64,000 bases of DNA, from NCBI GenBank assembly GCA_020975725.1, contig QXJR01000028.1, forward strand, positions 620,001-684,000, in the 5' to 3' direction. The notes under the pieces are model-generated. The model searched no databases, was not told the origin of the DNA, and worked only from the letters and a program-made list of their open reading frames with translations. Positions within the stretch are counted from its first letter, which is position 1. Each line of letters starts with the position of its first letter. Positions 50,622 through 60,553 of this stretch are shown one piece after another. The translations under genes and the position numbers were made by a program. The DNA is from Picocystis sp. L7. Lineage: Eukaryota > Chlorophyta > Picocystophyceae > Picocystales > Picocystaceae.

Positions 50622-52517
50622 TCAGCCCCGCGGACCACGCATGGCCCCTAAACTGGATAATAAAGCCAGCAACTCTCTACTTGACATGCTGCCCATTCCT
50701 TCCTCACCTAAACCTTCCGCCGTGCGATACGGCTCTGGCCTTGTGCCCCCTAAGCAGCCCTCTTGCTCTCCCAAAAACCGATTCAGCGCACCAATTTCAC
50801 TCACAAAGTTTCTCCAGTTTTCGTTCATCATAAGTTCTTCATGTACGTGCTTGTACGCGTAGGCCTGCAAGTTCTCGTTCAACATCTTGCTGAGCTGCAC
50901 CAGATGGCCTAGCTGAGGTGGCCTCTTCGCAACAGGCACGCTCAACCACTTTTCAGCACAGCAGAGTCGATCCAGTAAGTCTGCCGGGCGCTGCAACATG
51001 GGCTTCCACAAGGAATCCACCTTGCTCTTGAACGCCTCAAAGATGAAATTAGTGGCAAAGAAGTGAAAACTGTTGCAATTCTCATACGCAAACAACATTT
51101 CCACAAGTGTAACACCAACTCTCGTCTTGGCAATGGCTTCGTCCACAACAATCACTCGAGCCCGCAGCATGTTGGTGAGGAGGCTGGCGATGTACACCCG
51201 GTGACTACCCACAGCAGGAATGGCACTTTTTGATGCCAACCACACATCTGCAGGACAACGCTGCAGTGTGTAGACAAGTGTCCCCAACCCATTGACAGCC
51301 CATCGAAGACGGGGAGTCAGCTGCTTCAGGGGGCTAGAAGGCAGCATGTTCTCTCGTTCTGTTTCAATCTTGATGCCATCTGCCATCTCCTTCAAAGACC
51401 TTGCCATGGTACTTGCATGGAGTTGTTCTTCTGATGCAACGTCCAGGAAATTCCCCCACAGCGCCTTGGCAGAGCTCTCCGCTTCTTCTCCCCGTGTCAA
51501 TACTACTTTGGGTTGCTCAGGGACAACGCCGTACCCACCCTGATCGTCCAGGTCCTCGAGTGTCTCTTCTGTCTCTGAAAAGTATTCCATTGCATCTCGA
51601 TATTGAGTTTGCGGCATTGGTTCCGTGATCATTGTCTCTGGCTGGCTCATGGTGTCCAGGACCTCGTCTTCTTGGATCTCCATACATTCGTTGGAGAAGG
51701 TGACTGTGAGGTGCTTGCGTTTTCTGGTGATATCGTTTATCTGTTCTTGGATCCCGTTCTCCATACCTACATCGTCCAGGATGAGCTCGATCAGATTGGG
51801 CAGTGCACCATCTGCAAGGACTTCGATCAGGGACTACACATATGTACGGTCAGTATGCGTGCGTTCAGAGACCGCGAACATGTTCGTACATGCTTCTGTG
51901 ACTGCCACTTACCTGCATGCCCCGTCCACTGATGCGATTGTTTGCAAGATTCAGAGAAATGACGTGGTCGTTCTGCCTCAATGCTCTACTCAGCTGTTTG
52001 TGTGAAAGCAACTATCATTGTCAGTCCAGATCCTTCGTTCGTATTCTGCCCGGGCGATGCCTTACCACTGCAAGTCCCGTTCCACTGCACGCACCTGGAC
52101 CATTTTCTTATCTTGTATGCCGCAGTTGTTGAGGTCCACCCACAGGCAGCTGTCCTCGCCTTGCTGCAGTCCTTGCAGTGCCTCGAGGTACCTGTGGGAC
52201 GTCCCACGTCAGCGTCACTCCTTCCATTCCTTCGCCGCGTGCCCATCGCTTCGAACACGTTCCCTTTCCTCCTTCGATCTCCCTTCCTTCCCGTTCACGC
52301 ACCGATGCGCCGCTTCGCCGGTGCGGCTGGCTTCGCCGTCGGCTTCTTCTGGGTTCGTTTCGGTTTGGTTTCGGGCCGCATTGACCTCCTTTCTCTTCTT
52401 CTTTTTCTTCTTGCGACGGCTGTTCGACTCGTGCGAGGGACGGACCGTCTCCACCCCTCCTTCTCCCTTCGTTTTCGCCTCCTCGTGGACGTCCTCCGTC
52501 GAGGATCCCATCCTCAT
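50622..52517 (-). CDS. LRR plus SAPS (PP6 regulatory subunit-like) fusion, four exons
   Basis: Exons 52517-52303, 52191-52095, 51993-51913 and 51833-50622; introns of 111, 101 and 79 nt (GTGCGT, GTGCGT, GTAAGT) with phases 2, 0 and 0, all with CTGAC-type branch sites. The joined protein has 534 residues. The N terminus is charged with a KKKKKKRK basic run, followed by two or three RI-type leucine-rich repeats (CLWVDLNNCGIQDKKMVQLS; HVISLNLANNRISGRGMQSL; LPNLIELILDDVG). From about residue 220 it resembles SAPS-domain subunits of PP6/Sit4 phosphatase: TLVEMLFAYENCNSFHFFAT, RPPQLGHLVQLSKMLNENLQ and NENWRNFVSEIGALNRFLG. The SAPS assignment is by eye and moderate; the exon structure is well supported. 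Confidence 0.75.
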
Positions 52518-53703
52518 CGAAAGCGGTGTGGTTGGCGATGGCCATGTGGACTCGATTCGAAGGGGGGGGATCGCACCCTTCGGCACCGACCCCATCGATA
52601 CCTTCGCCCGAGATCGCGATGGGAATGCCGAAGATCTCGATGGGAGGGTTCGAGGTGTCGATGGGGTGGGGTGTCCCGAAGACCCCGGGGGGAAACGAGC
52701 ACGTCTCGGAACCGTGGCTGCAATGGACAACACCAAGACGGATAGAACCGTGGATGGACGTCCCAACGCCATCGAACACGGACAAAAAAACGGTCGCTGA
52801 GAGCAGAGAATCGAAGCGAGAGAGATGGGGCTCCCGCAACCGTCGATTCGTCGCGGCAAGTGCCAAAGGGACCGAGGTCGGAGCGCATCCTACAGAAACC
52901 AATGCCATCACGCAATTGAAGAGAGAACCCAAGCATTGGCTTCGATAGGAATGAACGACAGGCTCGGGCAAAGCTGATCACTTTCACCCGGGAATTTTAC
53001 CCCAACGCTCTTTCTACTTTTTCGCCTCGGCAAGGTTCAAGTGCTTCTACTACCTTTCGTTCGTGATCGCATGGGGAGAATCGCAAGAATTGAAGCTACC
53101 AAGTGCCTGATTCTCTATCGATGGTGAGGCATGCAACGGACTCGAGGTCGGCATGGTTTGCATGAAATAAACGCCACATGCACGAGGAATGGCGCAACGG
53201 TTCTTGCCTAGGTGTTTTATGCATGAATACGGCGGCGAAACCCAAGAGATCAGCAAACTTGCTTATCAGAAGACGTGCGATGCCCCTTGCAAAACGATCC
53301 CCCTACGTAACCTCCGTTCGAGGGTGTCTCCTGCATTTCCCACGGCCATCGTGAACCCCGAGACGAGCCAAGACGCGCGCATGCGCGTACGAGCGTGTGA
53401 ATTTCTGACGCCAACTTGTCCACTCCAGAAGGTCCATTCGGTCGTTTGATTGCCCGATTCGATGCAGCGACAGACCATGGACGTGTCCCGGTCTACCTAT
53501 TGCTCACCCACATTGGTCCACCTCGTCCCAAGTCCGGTTCCTCCGTTTCACAACGGTATCACAACCCTGTGGTTGTTCTCCTCGGGGAATCGTCCGGTTC
53601 GTTTTCTTTTTCATCGGCAGCCGTTTCCTTCATAGAAGGGGATCGGTGTCGGGTTCAGAAGGGAACGATCCTTCCAATCGTCGGTCGAGGTGGACGATCG
53701 ACG
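52518..53703. promoter_or_regulatory. Divergent promoter, LRR-SAPS / amine oxidase
   Basis: 1.2 kb. CCATCGATACC, CGAGATCGCGATGGG, GAAGATCTCGATGGG and GGTGTCGATGGGG (52588-52667) form another GATCTCGA cluster near the LRR-SAPS side. GTCGGGTTCAGAAGGG at about 53648 precedes the oxidase ATG by about 55 bases. No gene was recognised between. Confidence 0.55.
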
Positions 53704-55050
53704 ATGGCGAAGGATGGCGGCGACGCGCCAATGTTCGAATGTGTGGTGGTCGGAAGCGGCGTGGCGGGACTCTGTGCGGCCAAGGAGTTGGTAAAGGGAG
53801 GTTTGCAGTCGGTGGTGGTGTTGGAAGCCGACGGAAGGATCGGAGGAAGGATCAAACAAGACCACGACGTCCTGCCGTGGCCCATCGAAGCAGGTGCTCA
53901 GTTCCTGCACGGTGCGAAACGGTCTCTCGCCAAGCAGATCCTGGAAGAGGCAGGATGTACATTCACAGAGCACGAATGGCCCGACAGATACTTCTTCGGA
54001 AAAGAGAGGCTGTGGGTGCGAAACGACGAGGCACATCCGGACGTGGACAGGGTCCACGAACTCTTTCAGAGTGTGTCCGAACGCAGGTTCGAACGGGACC
54101 TGTCGGCAGAAGAATGGCTGAAAGAGGTGGGCGCCAATCGAAACGTCGTCGAATTGGCCAGGTCCTGCTACTCGAACGATTTCGCGTGTTCCCTCCACCA
54201 GCTCGGCATGCTTGAAGTGCAGCAGGAAGCCAAACATTGGGAATACGGCGAGGAATACTTGGTCCTGGACCGCCCACTCTCCGCACTGGTGGATCGACTT
54301 CGAGAAGGTTTGGACGTGCGCACAGCACATCAAGTGTCCTTCATTCAGTACGGGGCATCCAAGGAGAAGGGAGGGGTCGCCGTTCGATGTACCAACGGTG
54401 AAGTATTCGTTTGCGAGCATGTGGTGGTCACGGTCCCCATCACCATTCTGCAGGCAGGAGAGATAGCCTTCGATCCTCCCTTGCCTTCTGCAAAAGCGGA
54501 GGCCATACAGAGGTTGAAGATGTCCAACGCGTTGAAGGTGGTGATGGGTTTCCGCACCCCCTTCTGGCCGGAGGACATGTTCGATGCCGTTTGCATCGAT
54601 TCCTTCTTGCCGGAGGTGTGGATGTTGGATGGCGATCGTCAGGACATCCCTCCCACCTCTCCCATCCAGACTTCGGTGGTAGGGTTTGTGGCGGGGGAGG
54701 AGGCCGAGGCGATTTCTCGCATGAAGGAGTCGGATGCACTGTCTCGATCCCTGGATCAACTGGACGCGATGTTCGGCACGGTCGAGTGTCCACGTCCCGC
54801 ATCTGCCTCTTATGTTTCTGGTCGGGTGTTGGATTGGTCCAAGGTGGAGCACGTGCGTGGGGCCTACACCTATCCATGCGTGGATGCCGTTGGTGCACGG
54901 GAGGTCCTGTCCCTTCCCTTGTGTGGTTCCTTGTACTTTGCTGGAGAGGCCACCCATCCTGGTGCCAATCCATGCCTGCAAGCAGCCATGGAGACCGGTG
55001 TCCGTGCGGCCCATCAAATCCTGATCCCCCAAGGCCTGGAGCCCGGTTGA
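53704..55050 (+). CDS. FAD-dependent amine oxidase (polyamine oxidase-like)
   Basis: 448 residues from ATG 53704 (MAKDGGDAPMFE). The Rossmann FAD motif VVGSGVAGLCAAKELVKGG is at about 13-32, then EADGRIGGRIKQDHDVLPWP with the RxGGR pair, GAQFLHG, and the C-terminal FAD-closing SLYFAGEATHPGANPCLQAA. EHVVVTVPITILQAGEI matches the VPxxxL stretch of polyamine/monoamine oxidases. It probably oxidises spermine or spermidine derivatives and releases hydrogen peroxide; substrate is inferred. No signal peptide; the C terminus (GLEPG) has no peroxisomal SKL. Frame is open upstream but not protein-like. Confidence 0.88.
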   Translation: MAKDGGDAPMFECVVVGSGVAGLCAAKELVKGGLQSVVVLEADGRIGGRIKQDHDVLPWPIEAGAQFLHGAKRSLAKQILEEAGCTFTEHEWPDRYFFGKERLWVRNDEAHPDVDRVHELFQSVSERRFERDLSAEEWLKEVGANRNVVELARSCYSNDFACSLHQLGMLEVQQEAKHWEYGEEYLVLDRPLSALVDRLREGLDVRTAHQVSFIQYGASKEKGGVAVRCTNGEVFVCEHVVVTVPITILQAGEIAFDPPLPSAKAEAIQRLKMSNALKVVMGFRTPFWPEDMFDAVCIDSFLPEVWMLDGDRQDIPPTSPIQTSVVGFVAGEEAEAISRMKESDALSRSLDQLDAMFGTVECPRPASASYVSGRVLDWSKVEHVRGAYTYPCVDAVGAREVLSLPLCGSLYFAGEATHPGANPCLQAAMETGVRAAHQILIPQGLEPG

Positions 55051-55304
55051 ACCCGACCTCCCCCTGGAGACCGCAAGGACGCCCCCTCCCCCCCCCTCCT
55101 TTCCCCACGCGGTCCCTGCGGTCTTCGGAGAGGCGGCGCCTGGGCTGGGGGGGAGGCAGGGGGGGAAGGACCGACAGACAGGGAGCTTGTCCCGAGGCCC
55201 ATCCCACGTGCATTCGCAACGTCGCGCAAAAGAGGCAGCAAACGCGCGAATCAGGCCGCGTAGGGCCGCCTCGAGGCGCGTGGGAGGTGTCCCTGGACGT
55301 GGCC
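55051..55304. other. Short intergenic region, amine oxidase / eIF4G
   Basis: 254 bases between same-strand genes; GC-rich with a run of C/T (about 55080-55110). Must include the eIF4G promoter and leader. Confidence 0.4.
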
Positions 55305-58300
55305 ATGTCCAGAGAAGGCGCAGGAGCCGCGGCGCCGCGGACGGGGAGGTGCGTGGAGGCGGCGGCGTGGGAGACCGAGGCAGCACGGAAGGTTGGAGCT
55401 GACCGAACGGACGTGGAAAGCAGCGTGGGCGCCAAAACAGGCGTTGGAAGTGCGCCCATCCAGTTCGGAAGCGTGAGCCCGAGCGTGCTGGGCGCAGCCC
55501 AAGGCCGAAGCGCTCCTGACGGCGGGACAGAAGCCACGCCGCCAGTGCACCAACCGCAAGCCACGCAGCAGCATCAGCAGCAGCATCATCATCATCAGCA
55601 GCAGCAGCAGAGACACGTGCCGCCTTACCATCCGGGCGTGGGACCGGTGCCCTTCGTGCCACATTCCATGCCCATGATGGCACACGGAGGAGGACCGCCG
55701 TCTCCCTACATGAGGAGTGGACCGCATCCCCCAATGGGACAGCCTATGTATCCCATGCAAGGCACCGGAGGGATGTCCATGCCACCCCCACACATGCCCA
55801 TGTCTCAATCGAGTGGCCTGCCTGGATCAAGCAAAGCGCAGCTTGAAAAACCCAAAAGCAAGGTCCTCAAAATCGTCAACCCCGACACGAAGGAGGAGGT
55901 CACGATTGCTCGCCCGAAATCAGCTGAAGCGCCCAAGCAGGAAAGGCCCGCAGAGGGACAAGGTAGGTCATCCGCAAACTTTGCACCCCAAACAATGCCT
56001 TCCCAAAGCGATGCAGCACCGAAACCATACGCAGGACTCACGGCTGCCAAGCCCCAACCACTCCCGATTGTGCCACCAAAGTCGCAGACCAGCAAACCAG
56101 CCGAGAAGGAAGCGCAACGTCCTGCAAACTTTGCACAAATGGCCAAGGCACCCCCTGCAGTAACTAAACCGGTGCCTGCGGCAGAACCAGGTGCTCAGCC
56201 TGGTTCTGCTGATGCTGCGATGGAGAAAGCTACGTCTACTATCCCTGCACAGGTAGCAAAGATGTCGAATGCAGGATACAAAAAAGATCTTCCACCACCT
56301 GGACAACAACCCTCATCGGAAGGGTTAGAGCCAAAAGTAGAGGCGTCGTCAGCTGGAGGGGGCAAACCTCCATCGTTTGCTGCTGCTGCGTCGAAGCAGC
56401 CTGCACCGGCCCCGGCACCTGCCCCAGTGGCCAGGCAAGCAGCCAACAAATATCCGACCCAGGTAGTGAAGGACAATGGCAAAGACCAAAGCAAAGATAA
56501 AGGTGACAGGCGCAAAGATCGACCCGACCGACATGATAGGACCGACCGTCCAGACCGCCGGCATGCGGAACGTGGAGGGAGGGGACGTGAGAGGCCATCG
56601 ACTGAGTCTCGCAAAGATCACAAGACAGCAGAGAAGGATGCTCATGCTGAAAAGGCTTCGCAAGCAACAGCAACCAATTTGACAGCCCAAACAGCACCGC
56701 TAGCTCAGGGTGCATGGAAGCAGGGCTCTGCGGCTCATATTATGAGGCAGCATGCAGAGAGGAAGGCTTCTGAGGATGCGGTCATAGCAACAGGTGCGTT
56801 GAAGGGCACATCGGCAGAAGAAAGTAGAGCCAAGGATGTGCCAAAGCGAAGGGTGCATGAACCGGCCAAGAAGAAAACAGAAGAAGATATCAGGATGGCG
56901 CAGAGGGGCAAGGCAGGTCTGGGCTCTGAGAAGAGAGAAAGGGATTCTTCAAACAAGGTCGTTGATGACAAATCCTACAAGTCTGTGGATGAGAAGGCGG
57001 CGGTTGCAGAGCAACTTGCAGCTAAGACAGCTGCTGCAGAAAAAGCTGCGGAAGAGAAGGCCGCAGCTGAGAAGGAAGCTGCTGCAAAGGCTGCAGCTGA
57101 GAAGGAAGCTGCTGAGAAAGCAGCCGCAGAGAAGGCGGCCGCAGAAAAAGAGGCAGCAGAGAGAATTGCCGCAGAGAAAGCAGCCGCAGAGAAAGAGGCA
57201 GCAGAGAAGGCAGCGGCAGAGAAGGTTGCGGCCGATAGGGCTGCAGCTGAAAAACTGGCACTTGAGCGCAAAGAGGCTGAAAGGAAGGCAATGGCAGAGA
57301 AAGCAGCTGCAGTCAGAGCAATTGCAGAAAAAGCATCCTTGAAGGCTGCAATGGCTGCATCAGGAGAAGTCCCAAAGAAGAACGAGCCAGCGCCACTGGT
57401 ATCCGACGAGCAGAGGCCAAGGGCTGAAATGGGGATGGGGGTAGAAAGCAGCGCGTCATCTGCAGCAGCCAGCTCTCTACCTGCCAGGCAAGAAAAGCTG
57501 CAAGAGAACTCTCGTTGCTACACAAGAGAGTTCCTTCTTGAATTTCGTGAAAAATGCACCACCCTTCCCTCGTCTTTACCTGTTGAGCTTCTTGCCAAAG
57601 CCAACCCGGAAGGCACGCTTGTTGGTGGAGGAGGCGGGCAAGGGCCCCGGGACGAGTCCAACAAGTGGGCCAGAGGTTCAGGAGGAAGTCGCCGCGGTGT
57701 GCCGCCCATTCCAGGCATTCCAGGTGGTACTCGCGGAGGTCAAGGCTCTCGGAGAGGTGGAGGCGGTGGCGACAAATGGGAACGCGGCAAGAGTCTACCG
57801 GTTTTGAAAGATAGCGGCCCAGCGCCTGTTGTGCACAAAGCAAAGAATGCGTACAAGGTGGGGGTTGTGACTGATGAAATGGAAACCAAAAAACGCAAGA
57901 TCATGAGCATTTTGAACAAGCTTACCCCCCAGAATTTCGATAAGCTGATTGCACAGTTGAAGGAAATTGAATACACAGATGCTCACACCCTCAATGCACT
58001 GATTGATGAGATATTTGAGAAAGCACTTGCAGAGCCCACCTTCTGTGGCATGTATGCGGGAGCATGTCAGTGTCTGGCAGAAGACATGCCTACTTTCATT
58101 AACGAAGAAACAGAACAAGAAGTTACCTTCAAAGCGGTTCTGCTCGGAAAGTGTGAAATGGAGTTCAAGGGTGAGGAGGCAGTCAAGAGCCCTTCCCCAG
58201 ACTCACAAGAGAAAGAAGGCACTGCCAAGGCTAACGATGCAGAAGAGGGCAAAGCAAGTGAAGCCGATGCAAATGTGGCGGGCGAAGTTGACAGTAAAAA

Positions 58301-60461
58301 ATCGTCAGAGGAAGGTGCCAAAGAGGATGCCAAGAAGGCGCTTCAAGAGGAGGACGACAAGAGACGGGCCAAGCAGAGAATGCTTGGTAATATCCGTTTC
58401 ATTGGGGAGTTGTTCAAGAAAGATATGCTTACAGAACGTATCATGCATGAGTGCATCCGTAAGCTACTTGGGGACATCGAAAACCCAGATGAAGAGGATG
58501 TGGAAGCACTGTGCAAGCTTATGACAACCATTGGAGAGCAGCTTGATCATCCCAAGGCAAGAAAGCACATGATTGCCTACTTCCAGCGCATTGAGACTTT
58601 ATCAGAAAATGGGAAGGTCTCGTCTAGGGTAAGATTCATGCTCAAGGATCTCATTGAGTTACGAATGGACAATTGGAAACACCGCAGAGTGGTCGAGGGT
58701 CCGAAGAAGATCGAGGAAGTGCACCGGGACGCAAAAATGCAGGCCGCTGGTGTAGGGGGTGGCTTTGGGAGTAGGGATTCTATGCGAAGAGGTGGACCAC
58801 CTAGGCGAGATGACCGAAGAGGGTCCGACTTTGGTCCACCATCCGGGCGGGGCCCTCCCATGGGATCAATGTTTGAGCGATCTGGTTCAGGATCGGGGAG
58901 ATTTGGGCGTTCCAATACAGGTCCGCCGGGGAGACGCGCTGGGGAGTCTGACAGTGCACCGCGCACCATGAACCGGGAAGAAGTCATGTCTAAGGTTCCT
59001 TCTGCAGGTAGCCTCCCCTTGCGGCCAGGTGGTCCAATGATGTCCCATGCCAGAGGTGGCGCAGAGGGAGTGAGCTTGCGACCGTCCGCTCCCACTTCGG
59101 TGGGCTCGGCTGCTGCAGCTGTTGCTGCAAAGGCAGCTGCTGCAGCACCTGATGCTGAACGAGCCCTTGCTGCAATGCAAAGCCGTGGCAAGCCGGTAGA
59201 GAGGGCACGGAATGAGCCAAAGAACACGAAAAGTGCGGAGAAGCAAACCCCTTTGCAACCTACCATGTCCGAAGAGAAGCTGAAGCAGAAATCTAAGGCG
59301 CTTGCAGAAGAGTTTTACGGGGCACGAGACAAAGCAGAAGCAAGGCTTTGTGTTGAAGAGATCAGGAGTGCTAGTTCCGATTTCATGCCGCAGATGATTG
59401 AGCAGTGGCTTCTTGATGCTCTTGAAAGCAAGGGACGAGATTGGAAAATCTTGTTTGAACTCTTTAAGATCCTGCTTGAGAGATCGCAGGATAAACCTGC
59501 CTTTCTCGAGGGGGGAGAAGTGCTATCTGGTGTGCGGCTCCTGTTGGATCAGATGGAGGATATGTCTGTGGATGTTCCACTTGCTCCAAAGCACGTTGGC
59601 CGGCTGGCTGGCCAGCTATGTGCCCTCCAAGACACATTTGCTCTCAGCGACTTTGTTCGAGAGGTGAAAGCTGCAGGAGTGGAGGGTGAAGGAGAGGGGC
59701 AGCTAATCGATGCATTCATCGCTGCAGACATCGTTGCCGCTGCTTTGTCGGGTCTTTCTTCAGAGGCAGGATATGAAAAGGCAAGGACAACATGGAGCGA
59801 ATTGAACATGGATCTTTCTGATCTCCTTCCAGAGACGGTCAAGACGAACCCTGAAGCTGCTACTGCGGAAGTGCAAAAAGTTGCAACTAGATTTGGTATC
59901 AGCAGTTTGCTGAAGGGAGGACTAGAGGCAGAAGAATTCTTGAGAAATGCTGTGGAGAAGAAGATGGACCCAGTGGCTTTGTCTGATTGGTTTGAGAAGC
60001 ATGTTGATGATTCACTGAAAGAGTCAACCAATTTTGCCTTTGCAACTGCCAAGCTTGTCCTTGACGCAGCTGTAAAGGAAGCAGAATCGAATGCCGAAAA
60101 CGTAAGGCAGGAGTGGCCGGACGAGCTATTGACCATAGTAGATGACGTAGGGGGATACTGGAGATTCCTTAAAACAATGTTTGGAAGCAAAAGCACAAGC
60201 CAACAAATGCCATGTGTTGAAGCAGCTGAAGCGTGTTTTGGTGAGCACGGTTGCTGCGCTGGACTCATGAAGAGGTTGCTGATGGACCTATTTTATACAG
60301 ATGTTCTCTTTGAAGAAACTCTCATTGCTTGGCGGGAGGAAGGTGAGAACATATCAGAAATCAAAAGAAAAGCCATTTCAGACGTTGCACCATGGCTTGA
60401 TTGGTTGGCCGAGCAAGAGGAGGAGGACTCTCAAGATGACAAATCGACTCCAGGACCGTAG
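55305..60461 (+). CDS. eIF4G: Translation initiation factor eIF4G
   Basis: Scaffold linking cap-binding eIF4E, eIF4A and eIF3. 1718 residues without introns, from ATG 55305 (MSREGAGAAAP). In order: a His/Gln run near 90-105 and Pro/Met-rich stretch; GSAPIQFGSVSPSV and the IVNPDTKEEV type motif near the N terminus; a long Ala/Lys/Glu coiled coil (about 565-680) built of AAEKEAAEK units; the eIF4E-binding motif YTREFLLEF at about 739; the MIF4G domain (about 860-1125; SILNKLTPQNFDKLIAQLKE); an RG-rich linker; an MA3 domain (about 1323-1480); and a W2-like C-terminal acidic domain. This is the plant/animal large-eIF4G layout. Other frames in this region are shadows. Confidence 0.95.
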   Translation: MSREGAGAAAPRTGRCVEAAAWETEAARKVGADRTDVESSVGAKTGVGSAPIQFGSVSPSVLGAAQGRSAPDGGTEATPPVHQPQATQQHQQQHHHHQQQQQRHVPPYHPGVGPVPFVPHSMPMMAHGGGPPSPYMRSGPHPPMGQPMYPMQGTGGMSMPPPHMPMSQSSGLPGSSKAQLEKPKSKVLKIVNPDTKEEVTIARPKSAEAPKQERPAEGQGRSSANFAPQTMPSQSDAAPKPYAGLTAAKPQPLPIVPPKSQTSKPAEKEAQRPANFAQMAKAPPAVTKPVPAAEPGAQPGSADAAMEKATSTIPAQVAKMSNAGYKKDLPPPGQQPSSEGLEPKVEASSAGGGKPPSFAAAASKQPAPAPAPAPVARQAANKYPTQVVKDNGKDQSKDKGDRRKDRPDRHDRTDRPDRRHAERGGRGRERPSTESRKDHKTAEKDAHAEKASQATATNLTAQTAPLAQGAWKQGSAAHIMRQHAERKASEDAVIATGALKGTSAEESRAKDVPKRRVHEPAKKKTEEDIRMAQRGKAGLGSEKRERDSSNKVVDDKSYKSVDEKAAVAEQLAAKTAAAEKAAEEKAAAEKEAAAKAAAEKEAAEKAAAEKAAAEKEAAERIAAEKAAAEKEAAEKAAAEKVAADRAAAEKLALERKEAERKAMAEKAAAVRAIAEKASLKAAMAASGEVPKKNEPAPLVSDEQRPRAEMGMGVESSASSAAASSLPARQEKLQENSRCYTREFLLEFREKCTTLPSSLPVELLAKANPEGTLVGGGGGQGPRDESNKWARGSGGSRRGVPPIPGIPGGTRGGQGSRRGGGGGDKWERGKSLPVLKDSGPAPVVHKAKNAYKVGVVTDEMETKKRKIMSILNKLTPQNFDKLIAQLKEIEYTDAHTLNALIDEIFEKALAEPTFCGMYAGACQCLAEDMPTFINEETEQEVTFKAVLLGKCEMEFKGEEAVKSPSPDSQEKEGTAKANDAEEGKASEADANVAGEVDSKKSSEEGAKEDAKKALQEEDDKRRAKQRMLGNIRFIGELFKKDMLTERIMHECIRKLLGDIENPDEEDVEALCKLMTTIGEQLDHPKARKHMIAYFQRIETLSENGKVSSRVRFMLKDLIELRMDNWKHRRVVEGPKKIEEVHRDAKMQAAGVGGGFGSRDSMRRGGPPRRDDRRGSDFGPPSGRGPPMGSMFERSGSGSGRFGRSNTGPPGRRAGESDSAPRTMNREEVMSKVPSAGSLPLRPGGPMMSHARGGAEGVSLRPSAPTSVGSAAAAVAAKAAAAAPDAERALAAMQSRGKPVERARNEPKNTKSAEKQTPLQPTMSEEKLKQKSKALAEEFYGARDKAEARLCVEEIRSASSDFMPQMIEQWLLDALESKGRDWKILFELFKILLERSQDKPAFLEGGEVLSGVRLLLDQMEDMSVDVPLAPKHVGRLAGQLCALQDTFALSDFVREVKAAGVEGEGEGQLIDAFIAADIVAAALSGLSSEAGYEKARTTWSELNMDLSDLLPETVKTNPEAATAEVQKVATRFGISSLLKGGLEAEEFLRNAVEKKMDPVALSDWFEKHVDDSLKESTNFAFATAKLVLDAAVKEAESNAENVRQEWPDELLTIVDDVGGYWRFLKTMFGSKSTSQQMPCVEAAEACFGEHGCCAGLMKRLLMDLFYTDVLFEETLIAWREEGENISEIKRKAISDVAPWLDWLAEQEEEDSQDDKSTPGP

Positions 60462-60553
60462 ATAGTGGACGATGGTCCTTGACCCAATTCAGCTTTTCAT
60501 GTTGCACTGGTTGTTGACCTCGCATACGGAATGCTGGTGAGGCCATGCAAGTA

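Noticed and set aside
53611-55734. Minus-strand open frame of 707 codons
   Set aside because: Antisense to the amine oxidase and the start of eIF4G, both of which have clear domains; it shows no motif.
56975-57271. Minus-strand Ser/Ala repeat frame
   Set aside because: Mirror image of the AEK repeat of eIF4G.
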